64,000 nt of DNA from Citrobacter youngae ATCC 29220 (GCF_000155975.1 NZ_GG730302.1:426277-490276); one strand, 5' to 3'. Positions 47,911 through 59,533 are shown, numbered from the stretch's first letter. Notes: generated from the letters alone by a model not told the origin. Numbers and translations: made by a program.

Positions 47911-48178
47911 GGATCCTGGGTATTAAAAAGAAGATCTTTTTATTTAGAGATCTGTTTTATTGTGATCTCTTATTAGGATCGACACTCTCTGTGGATAAAG
48001 ACGATCCTTTTAGTAAGATCAACAGGTTGCTGAGGATCATTAGCTGTGAATGATCGGTGATCCTGGTCCGTATAAGCTGGGATCAGAATGAAGGGTTATG
48101 CACAACTCAAAAACTGAACAGCCGTTGTTCTTGGGATAACTACCGGTTGATCCAAGCTTTTAACCAGAGTTATCCACA
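47911..48178. other. oriC: Chromosomal replication origin oriC
   Basis: Three AT-rich 13-mers lie in a row (GATCTTTTTATTT at 47933-47945, GATCTGTTTTATT at 47949-47961, GATCTCTTATTAG at 47964-47976). They are followed by DnaA boxes R1 (TGTGGATAA, 47990-47998), R2 (TTATGCACA, 48096-48104), a degenerate R3 (TTGGGATAA near 48132) and R4 (TTATCCACA, 48170-48178). GATC Dam sites are dense throughout. The order and spacing match E. coli oriC between mnmG and mioC. Confidence 0.97.
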
Positions 48179-48194
48179 TAAAAAAGTACGATCT

Positions 48195-48644
48195 TTACAA
48201 ATCTCTGAGCAATGGATGCCATGATCCCAGCCAAATTTCAGCCGGATCTTCCGGAATCTCATGTTCCAGCACGTTGATCCTGAGCGTTTCGCCGATCTGT
48301 TTTGCCCCACAGGCCTTCAGTTCGGCTTCCAGCTTGTCGATTGCGCCGCAAAAGGTGTCATATTCACGGCTGCCGATGCCGATCGCGCCAAAGCGTACTT
48401 GCGACAGGTCCGGCTTTTGCTCGCGTAACGCGTCATATAAAGGCTGCAGGTTGTCAGGAATGTCTCCTGCACCGTGCGTAGAGCTAATAATGAGCCAGAT
48501 CCCTTCAGCCGGAACCTCATCAAGCATGGGTCCATGCAGTATTTCGCTGGAAAAACCAGCGTCCTCCAGCTTTTCAGCCAGATGCTCTGCTACATATTCC
48601 GCACTGCCAAGCGTGCTGCCGCTGATAAGAGTGATTTCTGCCAT
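48195..48644 (-). CDS. mioC: FMN-binding protein MioC
   Basis: This 149-residue flavodoxin-like protein has the FMN loop S-G-S-T-L-G-S-A near residues 8-15 and S-S-T-H-G-A-G-D-I-P-D near 55. E. coli MioC (147 residues) takes part in biotin synthase electron transfer in vitro. The gene runs toward oriC, and its transcription can influence initiation. A DnaA box lies in its promoter. Confidence 0.96.
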   Translation of the reverse strand: MAEITLISGSTLGSAEYVAEHLAEKLEDAGFSSEILHGPMLDEVPAEGIWLIISSTHGAGDIPDNLQPLYDALREQKPDLSQVRFGAIGIGSREYDTFCGAIDKLEAELKACGAKQIGETLRINVLEHEIPEDPAEIWLGSWHPLLRDL

Positions 48645-48702
48645 GATCGCCCACCTTTATAAAGAGGGCGTATTGTACGCTGTGAGCGGGCTGGGATCTA
48701 CC

Positions 48703-48711
48703 TGTGGAAAA
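48703..48711 (-). promoter_or_regulatory. DnaA box in the mioC promoter
   Basis: TGTGGAAAA (TTTTCCACA on the other strand) differs from the consensus at one position and matches the known box through which DnaA represses mioC in E. coli. Confidence 0.65.
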
Positions 48712-48732
48712 GCAGGGGATTAAAAAAAGCGA

Positions 48733-49191
48733 TCATGGCTTGATGGTACGCATGATCGGGTTTTGCAGAACGATCAGGGTTTCCGTGGACTGAATTTCAT
48801 CAATTGTTTGGATCTTGTTGATAAGTACCTGCTGCAACGCGTCGATCGATTTGCACATCACCTTAATAAAGATGCTGTAGTGCCCGGTGGTGTAATACGC
48901 TTCAGTTACCTCATCAAGGCTTTCCAGTCGCGCCAGCGCAGAAGGGTAGTCTTTCGCACTCTTCAGAATAATGCCGATAAAGCAGCCGACGTCATAGCCC
49001 AACTGTTTGGGGCTAACATCAATCCGCGCGCCGGTGATAATTCCGGCCTGCTTCATCTTTTCTACGCGAACGTGGATTGTCCCGGGGCTGACGCCGAACT
49101 GTTTGGCCAATTCAGCGTAGGCGGTGCGAGCATTTTCCATCAGGGCGTCAAGAATGCCGCGGTCCAGATTGTCGATCTGATAATTTTCCAT
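48733..49191 (-). CDS. asnC: Lrp/AsnC-family regulator AsnC
   Basis: This 152-residue regulator has an N-terminal helix-turn-helix (V-S-P-G-T-I-H-V-R-V-E-K-M near 30-45) and a C-terminal RAM ligand-binding domain. It activates asnA when asparagine is scarce and represses itself. It is divergent from asnA with 151 bp between start codons. The length equals E. coli. Confidence 0.97.
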   Translation of the reverse strand: MENYQIDNLDRGILDALMENARTAYAELAKQFGVSPGTIHVRVEKMKQAGIITGARIDVSPKQLGYDVGCFIGIILKSAKDYPSALARLESLDEVTEAYYTTGHYSIFIKVMCKSIDALQQVLINKIQTIDEIQSTETLIVLQNPIMRTIKP

Positions 49192-49342
49192 AGGTTTTTC
49201 TTATGTAGATTAATGATTCTTTCTATTTTAGACGTTAATTTTAACGAATTAAAATCGAAGTCGGCTTTTTGTTTGTTGATTATTGAATATTACCTCCTTT
49301 CTGTTGCTTAATCATAGGCAACAGGACACAGGAGTACACATA

Positions 49343-50335
49343 ATGAAAACCGCTTACATTGCCAAACAACGTCAAATTAGCTTCGTAAAATCTCATTTTT
49401 CTCGCCAGCTGGAAGAGCGTTTAGGTCTGATCGAAGTTCAGGCTCCGATCCTCAGCCGCGTAGGGGATGGTACGCAGGATAACTTGTCGGGCTGTGAAAA
49501 AGCGGTGCAGGTGAAGGTTAAAGCATTGCCAGACGCCCAATTCGAAGTGGTTCATTCACTGGCTAAGTGGAAGCGTCAAACGTTAGGACAACACGACTTT
49601 AGCGCAGGCGAAGGGCTGTACACGCACATGAAGGCCCTGCGTCCCGATGAAGATCGCCTCTCCCCGCTGCACTCAGTGTATGTTGACCAGTGGGACTGGG
49701 AGCGCGTGATGGGCGACGGCGAGCGTCAATTCTCCACTCTGAAAAGCACGGTAGAGGCGATCTGGGCGGGAATTAAGGCCACCGAAGCTGCGGTTAGCAA
49801 AGAGTTTGGTCTGGCGCCGTTCCTGCCAGAGCAGATCCATTTTGTACATAGCCAGGCGCTGTTATCTCGTTATCCGGATCTTGACGCAAAAGGTCGTGAA
49901 CGAGCGATCGCGAAAGAGCTGGGCGCGGTATTCCTGGTGGGGATCGGCGGCAAGCTCAGTGACGGTCACCGTCACGATGTACGTGCGCCGGATTATGATG
50001 ACTGGAGTTCCGCGTCTGAGCTGGGTCACGCCGGTCTGAACGGTGATATTCTGGTGTGGAACCCGGTGCTGGAAGATGCGTTTGAGCTGTCTTCGATGGG
50101 GATCCGTGTGGATGCCGACACCCTGAAACACCAGCTTTCTTTGACCGGTGATGAAGATCGCCTGAGTCTGGAATGGCATCAGGCGCTGCTGCGCGGTGAA
50201 ATGCCGCAGACAATCGGTGGGGGAATTGGACAGTCGCGTCTGACCATGCTGTTGTTGCAATTACCGCACATTGGTCAGGTGCAGTGTGGCGTGTGGCCGG
50301 CGCAGGTACGTGAAAGCGTTTCTTCTCTGCTGTAA
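49343..50335 (+). CDS. asnA: Aspartate-ammonia ligase (asparagine synthetase A)
   Basis: This 330-residue enzyme makes asparagine from aspartate, ammonia and ATP. It is related to class II aminoacyl-tRNA synthetases, with [11 protein letters not shown] near the C-terminus. The ATG at 49343 follows AGGAG by 6 bp and gives M-K-T-A-Y-I-A-K-Q; the longer frame adds 20 residues with no support. It converges with viaA with only 3 bp between stops. Confidence 0.98.
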   Translation: MKTAYIAKQRQISFVKSHFSRQLEERLGLIEVQAPILSRVGDGTQDNLSGCEKAVQVKVKALPDAQFEVVHSLAKWKRQTLGQHDFSAGEGLYTHMKALRPDEDRLSPLHSVYVDQWDWERVMGDGERQFSTLKSTVEAIWAGIKATEAAVSKEFGLAPFLPEQIHFVHSQALLSRYPDLDAKGRERAIAKELGAVFLVGIGGKLSDGHRHDVRAPDYDDWSSASELGHAGLNGDILVWNPVLEDAFELSSMGIRVDADTLKHQLSLTGDEDRLSLEWHQALLRGEMPQTIGGGIGQSRLTMLLLQLPHIGQVQCGVWPAQVRESVSSLL

Positions 50336-50338
50336 CAA

Positions 50339-51790
50339 TTAACGCCGCCAGCGTCTGAGCAGGCGGCTTCGCATCCCGGTATCAAAGCGCCAGATATGAT
50401 CGAAAATGCGCATGATGCCGGGTTTGCCGTGCGCTGACATCGCCACCGCATGAAAACGGTGCTGGTGTACCCGCTGCAGTTCACCCACTTTATTGACGAC
50501 CTCATCGGGCAAGCGCTGGGCGATAAAATCAGAGATCACCACCGCATCGGCATCAAACCATTCCCGACCCTGCATGCGCTCAATAATGGCGCGAAAACAG
50601 CTGGCAATATCGGTGCCGCCGCGAAAACGCTGGCTTAAAAAACGGATCGCTTGTTCAATGCCTTCCGGGCCGGACAGCTCATAGCGCACCACTTCTGTTG
50701 AAAACAGCATAATGAAACAGCGCCGGTTATCGGCCAGGGCGACGCGCATTAGCGCCAGGCAAAAGGCTTTCGCACACTGCTCATTAAACCCGCCCATCGA
50801 TCCCGACGTATCGACGCAAACAATAAACGGCCCGCGCGGCTGCTCGTCAAAATCCTGATGCACCACCGGACGTTCCGTGACTTTCTCGCGCCACGCCTCG
50901 CCGTGCAGACGGTAGGTCAATAGCTGCTTTTCCACCAGCCGACGATAGAACTCGTATTCCAGTTCGGTAATGCCCAGCGTGGCCAGTTCCGGCGGCAACA
51001 GGCGCAGAATGTCGTCGCTTTGCTGGATACCATCCACCTGCTCCGGGACGGTTGCCGGTTCGCGCACCAGGGTACGGAAGGTTTCCATTGGCGCATCTTT
51101 ACGCGGTACGGATTTCGCCTCTCTGGAACGGCCTAACTGTTCAGCCAGACGCTGAAGTTCGGGCTGTTGCGTCAGGAATTCGCCATATTTAACCAGCAAC
51201 TGATAATCGCCGCGCTTGATTTGGCCCGCACTCATATCCCATAACCGACCTGCGGCGTTATCGTTTTCTGCCAGCACGGGTTCCAGCTGTCCGCTGAGGG
51301 TCATCCGCTCCTGGACTTCACTGAGTAAATGTTCTCGCTCATCTTCCAGCAGTTGCTGATTCAGCGTTGTGGTTTGCACCACCAGACTCAGGCGCCAGCG
51401 CTGGAGAAAAAGCGTATGCAGGGCTGGCGTAAACGCGCTGTTGTCATCAACCAACTGCTGCGCTTGCCCGGCCCACGGCGAATGCAGGCGGTGTAATAGC
51501 GCCAATATTTGCGGGAGCTGGACGATAAACTGCGCATGTGAGAGGAGCTGGCTTTGTTGATAGCACATGACCTCTTCCATCAACTCCGGCGGTACATGGG
51601 TATCTTTGAGACGGCTGCGCAATGATTCACGCCAGCGAGGGATGTCGTCAGTAATCGCTTTTTTAAGGCGAGGAAACTTTTTAAAAAATACCACCATCTT
51701 TGGCGAAGCCAGCAGGGCGACGATCATCTCTTCGATCATTGCCTCTTCGCTGACCGCCAGCATGATATTGAGCGTATCAAGGGTTAGCAT
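50339..51790 (-). CDS. viaA: VWA-domain protein ViaA, partner of RavA
   Basis: This 483-residue protein has a C-terminal von Willebrand A domain whose metal site reads D-T-S-G-S-M-G-G near residue 328. In E. coli ViaA stimulates RavA ATPase; the pair associates with respiratory complexes and affects aminoglycoside sensitivity. It overlaps ravA by 7 bp. The length matches E. coli. Confidence 0.96.
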   Translation of the reverse strand: MLTLDTLNIMLAVSEEAMIEEMIVALLASPKMVVFFKKFPRLKKAITDDIPRWRESLRSRLKDTHVPPELMEEVMCYQQSQLLSHAQFIVQLPQILALLHRLHSPWAGQAQQLVDDNSAFTPALHTLFLQRWRLSLVVQTTTLNQQLLEDEREHLLSEVQERMTLSGQLEPVLAENDNAAGRLWDMSAGQIKRGDYQLLVKYGEFLTQQPELQRLAEQLGRSREAKSVPRKDAPMETFRTLVREPATVPEQVDGIQQSDDILRLLPPELATLGITELEYEFYRRLVEKQLLTYRLHGEAWREKVTERPVVHQDFDEQPRGPFIVCVDTSGSMGGFNEQCAKAFCLALMRVALADNRRCFIMLFSTEVVRYELSGPEGIEQAIRFLSQRFRGGTDIASCFRAIIERMQGREWFDADAVVISDFIAQRLPDEVVNKVGELQRVHQHRFHAVAMSAHGKPGIMRIFDHIWRFDTGMRSRLLRRWRR

Positions 51791-53280
51791 TGTTGCGCCT
51801 GGCGGATTTGTGACCCGACATCCTGCAGGCTGGCCTCAATGCGGCCTAACCAGTCGCTATGAATAAACAGGCATTTTTGCTGTTCGCTAAATGCGCTGTG
51901 CTGCTGGTGCCACTCGTTATCAAGCGCTTCAAGCTCCAGTTTTATCTCTGCGGGCATACTCTCCTGGGAGGAACCGGGCAGTGCCAGGCGAGAGCCTTGC
52001 AAACTGACGTCGCGCACGACCAGGTGCTGTGCGCTATCAACTTCCATATTCAGCGTCTGGGCAAAACCGATCCCGTTTAATTTTCCGCGGATCTCACCGC
52101 CTTTGGTTAGCCACTGTTCCAGCGCGCCCCGTTCGAAAGCAATATGGATAACTTCCATATCATGCAGTTTTAAGGGTTTTTGCAGCAGTAATGTCACGAC
52201 TGAAGCCGTGGCCTCCGGCGGTAAATCATAATGAGGACGACGGCTGAACATGCCGCCCTGGCGGACCACCGTGAACGCCGTTTTGTCGCTTTGCTGCTGC
52301 TGGAGCTGAATGCGGCGCTGCACAATGCTGCCCAGACGCGTCAGCATGGCTTGCTGCTGCCAGGCGTGTCCGGTCATCAAAATTTCAAGCTGCTGCTGCA
52401 TCAGATTCAGGCTTTGCGCGTCGTACCACAGGCAATCTTTCAGCAGGATCAGGTCGATAGGCACCACCGCATCACGTCCGCTAAAGAAAGCGCTGGCCTG
52501 AAGTAAGCGGATGGCTTTTTTCCAGCGACGATCGGACACGTAGGGGGCGTTCGGTAACGTGTCTAACTGCTGGCGTAGCGTGAAAATAAGCTCAAAGACG
52601 CGATCGGGAAGCTTGATGGCGCCAATCTCCTTTTGCCACTGGTAATACTCTTCATCCGTCACTTGTAGCGATGCCGGGACCGGATTGTCGCTTTCATCCT
52701 GCTGGCTTAACAGCATGGAGCGGAAGTTGGCCTTGTCCTGAACTTTATCCAGCCACAGGCGGATCAGCATACGGTCATACAGTGCTTCCAGACTGCTGTC
52801 TGCTTCAGGCAGTTCGTTGGAAGCGGCCACCAGCAGACGCATCGGGATTTTCTCTTCATGCGCGCCGTTGCGGAAGTGGCGTTCGTTGATGGCGGTCAGC
52901 AGGGTGTTGAGAATGGCCGGGCCTGCTTTCCAGATTTCATCGAGAAAGACGATTTCCGCTTCAGGAAGATAGCCTGCCGTTAAGCGTTCATAGCGGCCTT
53001 CATCTTTCAGCGCCTGGATAGACAGCGGGCCAAACACCTCTTCCGGCGTAGAAAAGCGCGTCATCAGGTATTCGAAGGCGCGAGCATTTTGAAAGGCGAA
53101 CTTCAGTCGACGGGCAATTAAGCTTTTGGCGATCCCGGGAGGACCTAATAAGAATACGCTCTCGCCGCTGAGCGCAGCCAGCAGACACAGACGAATGGCG
53201 TGGCTACGTTCATAAAGTCCCTTTTCCAGCGCATTGCTCAGACGGGAAATTCTTTCCGCTAATAAATGTGGGTGAGCCAT
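51784..53280 (-). CDS. ravA: MoxR-family AAA+ ATPase RavA
   Basis: This 498-residue ATPase forms hexamers and binds the lysine decarboxylase LdcI in E. coli. Walker A is G-P-P-G-I-A-K-S near residue 46 and Walker B is I-V-F-L-D-E-I. The C-terminal LARA discoidal domain follows. The ATG at 53280 (M-A-H-P-H-L-L) is used; a codon 24 bp upstream is in frame but lacks family support. It shares a transcript with viaA. Confidence 0.97.
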   Translation of the reverse strand: MAHPHLLAERISRLSNALEKGLYERSHAIRLCLLAALSGESVFLLGPPGIAKSLIARRLKFAFQNARAFEYLMTRFSTPEEVFGPLSIQALKDEGRYERLTAGYLPEAEIVFLDEIWKAGPAILNTLLTAINERHFRNGAHEEKIPMRLLVAASNELPEADSSLEALYDRMLIRLWLDKVQDKANFRSMLLSQQDESDNPVPASLQVTDEEYYQWQKEIGAIKLPDRVFELIFTLRQQLDTLPNAPYVSDRRWKKAIRLLQASAFFSGRDAVVPIDLILLKDCLWYDAQSLNLMQQQLEILMTGHAWQQQAMLTRLGSIVQRRIQLQQQQSDKTAFTVVRQGGMFSRRPHYDLPPEATASVVTLLLQKPLKLHDMEVIHIAFERGALEQWLTKGGEIRGKLNGIGFAQTLNMEVDSAQHLVVRDVSLQGSRLALPGSSQESMPAEIKLELEALDNEWHQQHSAFSEQQKCLFIHSDWLGRIEASLQDVGSQIRQAQQC

Positions 53281-53419
53281 AATGAAGTGGCGTCCTTTCG
53301 CCAAATGTGCTGCATAAACTGCGAGTATAGATGCTTCACACCAGTGCAGTAATAGACTGAAGGTGCGCTTATTTTTCTTTGAGCCAGATTAATCTGGTCA
53401 CATTTAGGGGTACGATTTT

Positions 53420-53614
53420 ATGATTAATCGTGCATACTGTGCGCCTTTTTGTGGGCCAAGGGACGACGCACACATTTCTTATATATACACCAAATCAATG
53501 AAGCTGCACCAAGGCGGCAATGGAGTTTTCTCCTGGGATGGGGGGAATAACGAATGCAGCCCACGCGGAAGCGGCTTGAAAGATGATGTGTATAAACGAA
53601 AGACGAGTCTATGA
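53420..53614 (+). CDS. Candidate leader ORF coupled to kup
   Basis: A 64-codon frame begins at ATG 53420, with AGGGG about 11 bp upstream, and ends in a TGA that overlaps the kup ATG (ATGA at 53611-53614). kup itself has only a weak ribosome binding site, so coupling is plausible. The peptide is unrecognised, with several Cys and Tyr residues and no membrane segment. The region also holds complementary stretches (TGTGCG 53438-53443 with CGCACA 53467-53472). It may be a structured leader rather than a real protein. Confidence 0.3.
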   Translation: MINRAYCAPFCGPRDDAHISYIYTKSMKLHQGGNGVFSWDGGNNECSPRGSGLKDDVYKRKTSL

Positions 53615-55479
53615 GCACTGATAATAAACAATCATTGTCTGCGATCACCCTTGCGGCCATTGGGGTTGTCTACGGTGATATTGGTACCAGCCCACTTTAT
53701 ACGCTTCGTGAATGTTTGTCTGGCCAGTTTGGTTTTGGCGTTGAACGCGATGCCGTGTTTGGTTTTCTCTCGCTGATTTTCTGGCTGCTGATCTTTGTTG
53801 TCTCCATTAAGTATCTGACGTTTGTCATGCGTGCGGATAACGCCGGTGAAGGTGGGATCCTGACGTTGATGTCATTGGCGGGGCGCAATACCTCGGCGCG
53901 AACAACCTCGATGCTGGTCATCATGGGCTTGATTGGCGGCAGCTTCTTCTATGGTGAAGTCGTGATAACGCCCGCCATTTCAGTGATGTCGGCGATAGAA
54001 GGTCTGGAGATCGTTGCACCGCAGTTGGATACCTGGATTGTGCCGCTCTCGATTATCGTGCTGACCCTGCTGTTTTTGATTCAAAAACACGGTACCGGCA
54101 TGGTCGGTAAGCTGTTTGCGCCAATTATGCTGCTATGGTTCCTGACGCTTGCGGTATTGGGCGTGCGCAGCATTATTGGCAACCCGGAAGTGTTGCATGC
54201 GCTAAACCCGTACTGGGCGGTGCATTTCTTCCTTGAATTCAAAACGTTATCATTTATCGCGCTGGGTGCGGTGGTGCTGTCGATCACCGGCGTTGAAGCG
54301 CTGTATGCCGATATGGGTCACTTCGGTAAGTTGCCGATTAGACTGGCATGGTTCTCGGTGGTATTACCTTCTCTGGTGCTGAACTATTTTGGTCAGGGGG
54401 CGTTGCTGTTAAAGCATCCTGAAGCGATCAAAAACCCGTTCTTCCTGCTGGCGCCGGACTGGGCGTTGATACCGCTTCTGATCCTCGCCGCGCTGGCAAC
54501 GGTCATCGCTTCACAGGCGGTTATCTCCGGCGTCTTCTCGCTGACGCGTCAGGCTGTGCGTCTGGGCTATTTGTCGCCGATGCGTATCATCCATACCTCG
54601 GAAATGGAATCGGGTCAGATCTACATTCCTTTCGTTAACTGGATGCTCTATTTTGCGGTGGTTATCGTGATTGTGAGCTTTGAACACTCCAGCAATCTGG
54701 CCGCGGCGTACGGGATTGCAGTAACGGGGACGATGGTGCTGACTTCCATTCTGTCGACCACCGTGGCGCGCAAAAACTGGCACTGGAATAAATACTTTGT
54801 CTTCCTGATCCTGGTGGCGTTCTTGTGCGTCGATGTTCCGCTGTTCTCCGCGAATCTCGATAAACTGATTTCCGGCGGTTGGCTGCCGCTGACGCTGGGT
54901 CTGGTAATGTTCACCATCATGACCACCTGGAAAAGCGAACGCTTCCGTCTGTTGCGTCGCATGCATGAGCACGGTAACTCTCTGGAGGCGATGATTGCCT
55001 CTCTGGAGAAATCCCCGCCGGTACGCGTGCCGGGAACGGCGGTGTATATGTCCCGTGCTTTGAACGTCATCCCATTTGCGCTGCTGCATAACCTCAAGCA
55101 TAACAAGGTGCTGCATGAACGCGTGATTCTGCTAACGCTGCGCACGGAAGATGCGCCATATGTGCACAACGTGCGTAGGGTGCAGATTGAGCAGTTATCG
55201 CCCACCTTCTGGCGCGTAGTGGCCAGCTACGGTTGGCGCGAAACGCCGAACGTTGAAGAAGTGTTCCATCGCTGCGGTCTGGAAGGGCTGAGCTGTCGGA
55301 TGATGGAAACCTCCTTCTTCATGTCGCATGAGTCGCTGATTGTCGGTAAACGACCATGGTATCTGCGTCTGCGCGGTAAACTGTACCTGCTGCTACAGCG
55401 CAATGCGCTGCGCGCGCCGGATCAGTTTGAAATCCCACCGAACCGGGTCATTGAGCTCGGCACCCAGGTCGAGATTTAA
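53611..55479 (+). CDS. kup: Low-affinity potassium transporter Kup
   Basis: This 622-residue K+:H+ symporter has 12 membrane segments in the first 430 residues and a long cytoplasmic tail. The KUP signature [15 protein letters not shown] lies at 17-31. In E. coli it serves K+ and Cs+ uptake at low pH. The length equals E. coli. It is monocistronic with a terminator 9 bp after the stop. Confidence 0.98.
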   Translation: MSTDNKQSLSAITLAAIGVVYGDIGTSPLYTLRECLSGQFGFGVERDAVFGFLSLIFWLLIFVVSIKYLTFVMRADNAGEGGILTLMSLAGRNTSARTTSMLVIMGLIGGSFFYGEVVITPAISVMSAIEGLEIVAPQLDTWIVPLSIIVLTLLFLIQKHGTGMVGKLFAPIMLLWFLTLAVLGVRSIIGNPEVLHALNPYWAVHFFLEFKTLSFIALGAVVLSITGVEALYADMGHFGKLPIRLAWFSVVLPSLVLNYFGQGALLLKHPEAIKNPFFLLAPDWALIPLLILAALATVIASQAVISGVFSLTRQAVRLGYLSPMRIIHTSEMESGQIYIPFVNWMLYFAVVIVIVSFEHSSNLAAAYGIAVTGTMVLTSILSTTVARKNWHWNKYFVFLILVAFLCVDVPLFSANLDKLISGGWLPLTLGLVMFTIMTTWKSERFRLLRRMHEHGNSLEAMIASLEKSPPVRVPGTAVYMSRALNVIPFALLHNLKHNKVLHERVILLTLRTEDAPYVHNVRRVQIEQLSPTFWRVVASYGWRETPNVEEVFHRCGLEGLSCRMMETSFFMSHESLIVGKRPWYLRLRGKLYLLLQRNALRAPDQFEIPPNRVIELGTQVEI

Positions 55480-55487
55480 TCTTATCG

Positions 55488-55524
55488 ACGCCCTCTTTCA
55501 TCGCGAAAGGGGGCGTTTTGTTTT
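55488..55524 (+). terminator. kup terminator
   Basis: The stem ACGCCC-CTTTC/GAAAG-GGGCGT with an inner bulge (55488-55515) is followed by TTTTGTTTT. Confidence 0.85.
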
Positions 55525-55563
55525 GTCCCTCCCAGTTTTCATTTCATCTAATGATAATCCTTG

Positions 55564-55657
55564 CGAAACGTTTCGATGACGATCACATTTTCGTAACGTC
55601 GCGGTGGTTTTCTGTCCACTCTTCGCACTACACTTATCGTCAGCGAAACGTTTCGCT
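55564..55657 (+). promoter_or_regulatory. rbs operon operators
   Basis: A perfect palindrome AGCGAAACGTTTCGCT (55642-55657) lies 15 bp before rbsD, and a second copy with core CGAAACGTTTCG lies at 55564-55575. Their centres are 80 bp apart, allowing looping by the LacI-family repressor RbsR. The stretch GATCACATT at 55580-55588 is a CRP half-site, as in E. coli. Confidence 0.8.
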
Positions 55658-55671
55658 AGTGGGGAAAGAAA

Positions 55672-56091
55672 ATGAAGAAAGGCACGGTACTCAACTCTGA
55701 AATTTCATCGGTGATCTCCCGTCTGGGGCATACCGATACGCTGGTGGTGTGTGATGCAGGTTTACCCATCCCGAACAGCACAACGCGTATCGATATGGCT
55801 TTAACCCAGGGCGTACCTTCTTTTATGCAGGTACTGGATGTGGTCACACGTGAAATGCAGGTCGAGGCGGCCATTCTCGCGACGGAAATTAAACAACATA
55901 ATCCGCAACTCCACGAAACGTTGCTCGGCCACATTGAGCAACTGCAACAACACCAGGGAAACACCATAGAAATTCGTTACACCACGCATGAACAATTCAA
56001 AAAACAAACCGCAGACAGTCAGGCGGTAATTCGCAGCGGAGAATGTTCTCCGTATGCGAATATCATTCTCTGTGCTGGCGTCACGTTCTGA
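55672..56091 (+). CDS. rbsD: D-ribose pyranase
   Basis: This 139-residue mutarotase converts beta-ribopyranose to beta-ribofuranose, the form used by RbsK. It forms decamers. The catalytic His lies in R-L-G-H-T-D near residue 20, and Asp in C-D-A-G-L-P-I-P near 28. The length equals E. coli. It is the first gene of rbsDACBKR, 7 bp before rbsA. Confidence 0.97.
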   Translation: MKKGTVLNSEISSVISRLGHTDTLVVCDAGLPIPNSTTRIDMALTQGVPSFMQVLDVVTREMQVEAAILATEIKQHNPQLHETLLGHIEQLQQHQGNTIEIRYTTHEQFKKQTADSQAVIRSGECSPYANIILCAGVTF

Positions 56092-56098
56092 GGCCATC

Positions 56099-57604
56099 AT
56101 GAACGCATTACTGCAACTCAAAGGGATCGATAAAGCGTTCCCGGGCGTAAAAGCGCTATCCGGCGCTGCGCTGAATGTCTATCCAGGCCGCGTAATGGCG
56201 CTGGTGGGCGAAAACGGCGCGGGCAAATCCACCATGATGAAAGTGCTGACCGGGATCTATACCCGTGATGCCGGCTCTTTATTGTGGCTGGGGAAAGAGA
56301 CTACCTTTAACGGCCCAAAATCCTCCCAGGAAGCCGGCATCGGCATCATTCACCAGGAGCTGAACCTGATCCCGCAACTCACTATCGCCGAGAACATTTT
56401 TCTTGGCCGTGAGTTTGTTAATCGCTTTGGCAAAATTGACTGGAAAAAGATGTACGCCGAAGCCGATCTGCTGCTCGCCAAACTCAATCTGCGCTTTAAA
56501 AGCGACAGGCTGGTCGGTGAGCTGTCGATTGGCGATCAGCAGATGGTTGAAATTGCCAAAGTGCTGAGCTTTGAGTCGAAGGTCATCATTATGGATGAAC
56601 CGACGGACGCCCTGACCGATACCGAAACCGAATCCCTGTTCCGCGTTATCCGCGAGCTGAAATCGCAGGGGCGCGGGATTGTCTATATTTCTCACCGTAT
56701 GAAAGAGATCTTCGAGATTTGCGATGACGTAACCGTTTTTCGCGACGGGCAGTTTATTGCCGAGCGTGAAGTTGCCTCGCTAACGGAAGATTCGCTGATC
56801 GAAATGATGGTGGGACGTAAGCTGGAAGATCAGTACCCGCGTCTGGATAAAGCGCCGGGTGATATCCGCCTGAAAGTCGATAATCTGTGCGGCCCGGGGG
56901 TGAACGACGTTTCTTTCACGCTGCGCAAAGGCGAAATCCTTGGCGTATCGGGGCTGATGGGCGCCGGTCGTACCGAGCTGATGAAAGTGTTGTATGGCGC
57001 ACTGCCGCGCACCAGCGGCTACGTCACGCTTGATGGTCATGAAGTTGTTACCCGTTCGCCGCAGGATGGCCTCGCTAACGGCATCGTCTATATTTCTGAA
57101 GACCGTAAGCGTGATGGCTTAGTGCTGGGCATGTCGGTGAAAGAGAATATGTCACTGACCGCGCTGCGCTATTTCAGCCGCGCAGGCGGAAGCCTGAAAC
57201 ATAAAGATGAGCAGCAGGCGGTAGGCGATTTTATTCGTCTGTTCAATGTTAAAACGCCGTCGATGGAACAGGCTATCGGCCTGCTTTCCGGTGGTAACCA
57301 GCAGAAAGTGGCGATTGCGCGCGGTCTGATGACCCGGCCCAAAGTCCTGATCCTTGATGAACCAACGCGCGGCGTCGACGTTGGGGCCAAGAAAGAAATC
57401 TATCAGCTTATCAACCAGTTTAAGGCCGATGGGCTGAGCATCATTCTGGTCTCCTCTGAGATGCCAGAAGTATTGGGCATGAGCGATCGCATTATCGTTA
57501 TGCATGAAGGGCATCTCGGCGGTGAGTTCACTCGCGAGCAGGCCACCCAGGAAGTATTAATGGCTGCCGCTGTGGGCAAGCTTAATCGCGTGAATCAGGA
57601 GTAA
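56099..57604 (+). CDS. rbsA: Ribose ABC transporter ATP-binding protein
   Basis: This 501-residue protein contains two ABC ATPase domains in tandem. The first has [16 protein letters not shown] and I-I-M-D-E-P-T. The second has a degenerate P-loop (G-L-M-G-A-G-R-T-E) but a full L-S-G-G-N-Q-Q signature. This is typical of sugar importers of the CUT2 class. The ATG at 56099 gives the E. coli length. Confidence 0.98.
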   Translation: MNALLQLKGIDKAFPGVKALSGAALNVYPGRVMALVGENGAGKSTMMKVLTGIYTRDAGSLLWLGKETTFNGPKSSQEAGIGIIHQELNLIPQLTIAENIFLGREFVNRFGKIDWKKMYAEADLLLAKLNLRFKSDRLVGELSIGDQQMVEIAKVLSFESKVIIMDEPTDALTDTETESLFRVIRELKSQGRGIVYISHRMKEIFEICDDVTVFRDGQFIAEREVASLTEDSLIEMMVGRKLEDQYPRLDKAPGDIRLKVDNLCGPGVNDVSFTLRKGEILGVSGLMGAGRTELMKVLYGALPRTSGYVTLDGHEVVTRSPQDGLANGIVYISEDRKRDGLVLGMSVKENMSLTALRYFSRAGGSLKHKDEQQAVGDFIRLFNVKTPSMEQAIGLLSGGNQQKVAIARGLMTRPKVLILDEPTRGVDVGAKKEIYQLINQFKADGLSIILVSSEMPEVLGMSDRIIVMHEGHLGGEFTREQATQEVLMAAAVGKLNRVNQE

Positions 57605-57609
57605 AAAAG

Positions 57610-58575
57610 ATGACTACCCAGGCTGTTTCTGGTCGCCGTTATTTCACTAAAGCATGGCTTCTGGAGCAAAAGTCGCTCATCGCTCTGTTAGTGCTGATCG
57701 CGATTGTTTCCACCATGAGCCCCAACTTTTTTACCGTTAATAACCTGTTCAACATTCTCCAGCAAACGTCGGTGAACGCCATCATGGCCGTTGGTATGAC
57801 GCTGGTCATCCTGACGTCGGGTATCGATCTGTCCGTCGGTTCCTTGCTGGCGCTTACCGGCGCGGTTGCGGCTTCCATTGTCGGGATTGAGGTCAATGCT
57901 CTGGTGGCCGTTGCCGCTGCTCTGGCGTTAGGTGCTGCGATTGGCGCGGTGACCGGGGTGATTGTCGCGAAAGGCCGTGTACAGGCGTTTATCGCCACGC
58001 TGGTGATGATGCTGCTGCTGCGCGGTGTGACCATGGTGTATACCAACGGCAGTCCGGTTAATACCGGATTTACTGATAATGCCGATCTGTTTGGCTGGTT
58101 TGGTATTGGTCGTCCGTTAGGTGTGCCAACACCGGTATGGATCATGGGGATTGTCTTCCTGGCGGCGTGGTACATGCTGCACCACACGCGTCTGGGTCGT
58201 TATATTTATGCGCTGGGCGGTAACGAAGCGGCAACGCGTCTGTCCGGTATTAGCGTCAGTAAAATCAAAATTATCGTTTACTCCCTGTGCGGACTGCTGG
58301 CATCGCTGGCGGGCATCATTGAAGTGGCGCGCCTCTCCTCTGCGCAACCGACGGCAGGTACTGGCTATGAGCTGGATGCTATCGCCGCGGTTGTGTTAGG
58401 CGGTACCAGCCTGGCGGGCGGTAAAGGACGTATTGTTGGGACGCTGATCGGCGCATTGATTCTTGGTTTCCTCAATAATGGTTTGAATTTGTTAGGTGTA
58501 TCCTCCTATTACCAGATGATCGTTAAAGCGGTGGTGATTTTGCTGGCGGTACTGGTAGACAACAAAAAGCAGTAA
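57610..58575 (+). CDS. rbsC: Ribose ABC transporter permease
   Basis: This 321-residue permease has eight to ten membrane segments of the CUT2 class. The conserved loop G-G-N-E-A-A-T-R-L-S-G-I docks RbsA. It lies 5 bp after rbsA and 24 bp before rbsB. Confidence 0.98.
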   Translation: MTTQAVSGRRYFTKAWLLEQKSLIALLVLIAIVSTMSPNFFTVNNLFNILQQTSVNAIMAVGMTLVILTSGIDLSVGSLLALTGAVAASIVGIEVNALVAVAAALALGAAIGAVTGVIVAKGRVQAFIATLVMMLLLRGVTMVYTNGSPVNTGFTDNADLFGWFGIGRPLGVPTPVWIMGIVFLAAWYMLHHTRLGRYIYALGGNEAATRLSGISVSKIKIIVYSLCGLLASLAGIIEVARLSSAQPTAGTGYELDAIAAVVLGGTSLAGGKGRIVGTLIGALILGFLNNGLNLLGVSSYYQMIVKAVVILLAVLVDNKKQ

Positions 58576-58599
58576 CAACGATTACAGGACATCTTAAAT

Positions 58600-59490
58600 A
58601 TGAACATGAAAAAACTGGCTACCCTGGTTTCTGCTGTTGCGCTGAGCGCCACCGTGAGCGCGAATGCGATGGCGAAAGATACCATTGCGCTGGTGGTCTC
58701 CACTCTCAATAACCCGTTCTTTGTTTCTCTGAAGGATGGGGCGCAAAAAGAGGCGGATAAGCTGGGCTATAACCTGGTGATTCTGGATTCGCAGAACAAC
58801 CCGGCGAAAGAGCTGGCCAACGTTCAGGATTTAACGGTTCGTGGCACCAAAATTCTGCTGATCAACCCGACGGATTCCGATGCCGTTGGTAACGCCGTGA
58901 AGATGGCTAACCAGGCGAAGATCCCGGTTATTACCCTCGATCGCCAGGCAACGAAAGGTGATGTGGTCAGCCACATTGCATCTGATAACGTGCTGGGCGG
59001 CAAAATTGCGGGCGATTACATCGCGAAGAAAGCCGGTGAAGGCGCGAAAGTTATCGAACTGCAGGGTATTGCCGGTACTTCCGCGGCGCGTGAGCGTGGC
59101 GAAGGTTTCCAGCAGGCGGTTGCGGCACACAAATTTAACGTACTGGCCAGCCAGCCGGCAGATTTCGACCGCACTAAAGGTCTGAACGTTATGCAGAACC
59201 TGCTGACCGCGCATCCTGACGTGCAGGCCGTATTCGCCCAGAACGATGAAATGGCGCTGGGTGCGCTGCGCGCGCTGCAAACTGCGGGTAAATCTGATGT
59301 GATGGTTGTTGGATTTGACGGTACTCCAGATGGCGAAAAAGCAGTAAATGATGGCAAACTGGCTGCGACTATTGCTCAGTTACCGGATCAGATCGGCGCG
59401 AAAGGCGTTGAGACTGCGGATAAGGTCCTGAAAGGCGAGAAGGTTCAGGCTAAATATCCGGTTGATCTGAAGCTGGTCATCAAGCAGTAA
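58600..59490 (+). CDS. rbsB: Periplasmic ribose-binding protein
   Basis: This 296-residue protein has a signal peptide cleaved after A-N-A-M-A (residue 25). It delivers ribose to RbsAC and to the Trg chemoreceptor. Ligand residues lie in N-N-P-F-F, D-R-Q-A and the hinge regions. The length equals E. coli. Confidence 0.98.
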   Translation: MNMKKLATLVSAVALSATVSANAMAKDTIALVVSTLNNPFFVSLKDGAQKEADKLGYNLVILDSQNNPAKELANVQDLTVRGTKILLINPTDSDAVGNAVKMANQAKIPVITLDRQATKGDVVSHIASDNVLGGKIAGDYIAKKAGEGAKVIELQGIAGTSAARERGEGFQQAVAAHKFNVLASQPADFDRTKGLNVMQNLLTAHPDVQAVFAQNDEMALGALRALQTAGKSDVMVVGFDGTPDGEKAVNDGKLAATIAQLPDQIGAKGVETADKVLKGEKVQAKYPVDLKLVIKQ

Positions 59491-59533
59491 CACCGATTCA
59501 GGTCGCTCGCGGCCTGATGGAGACATAAATACG

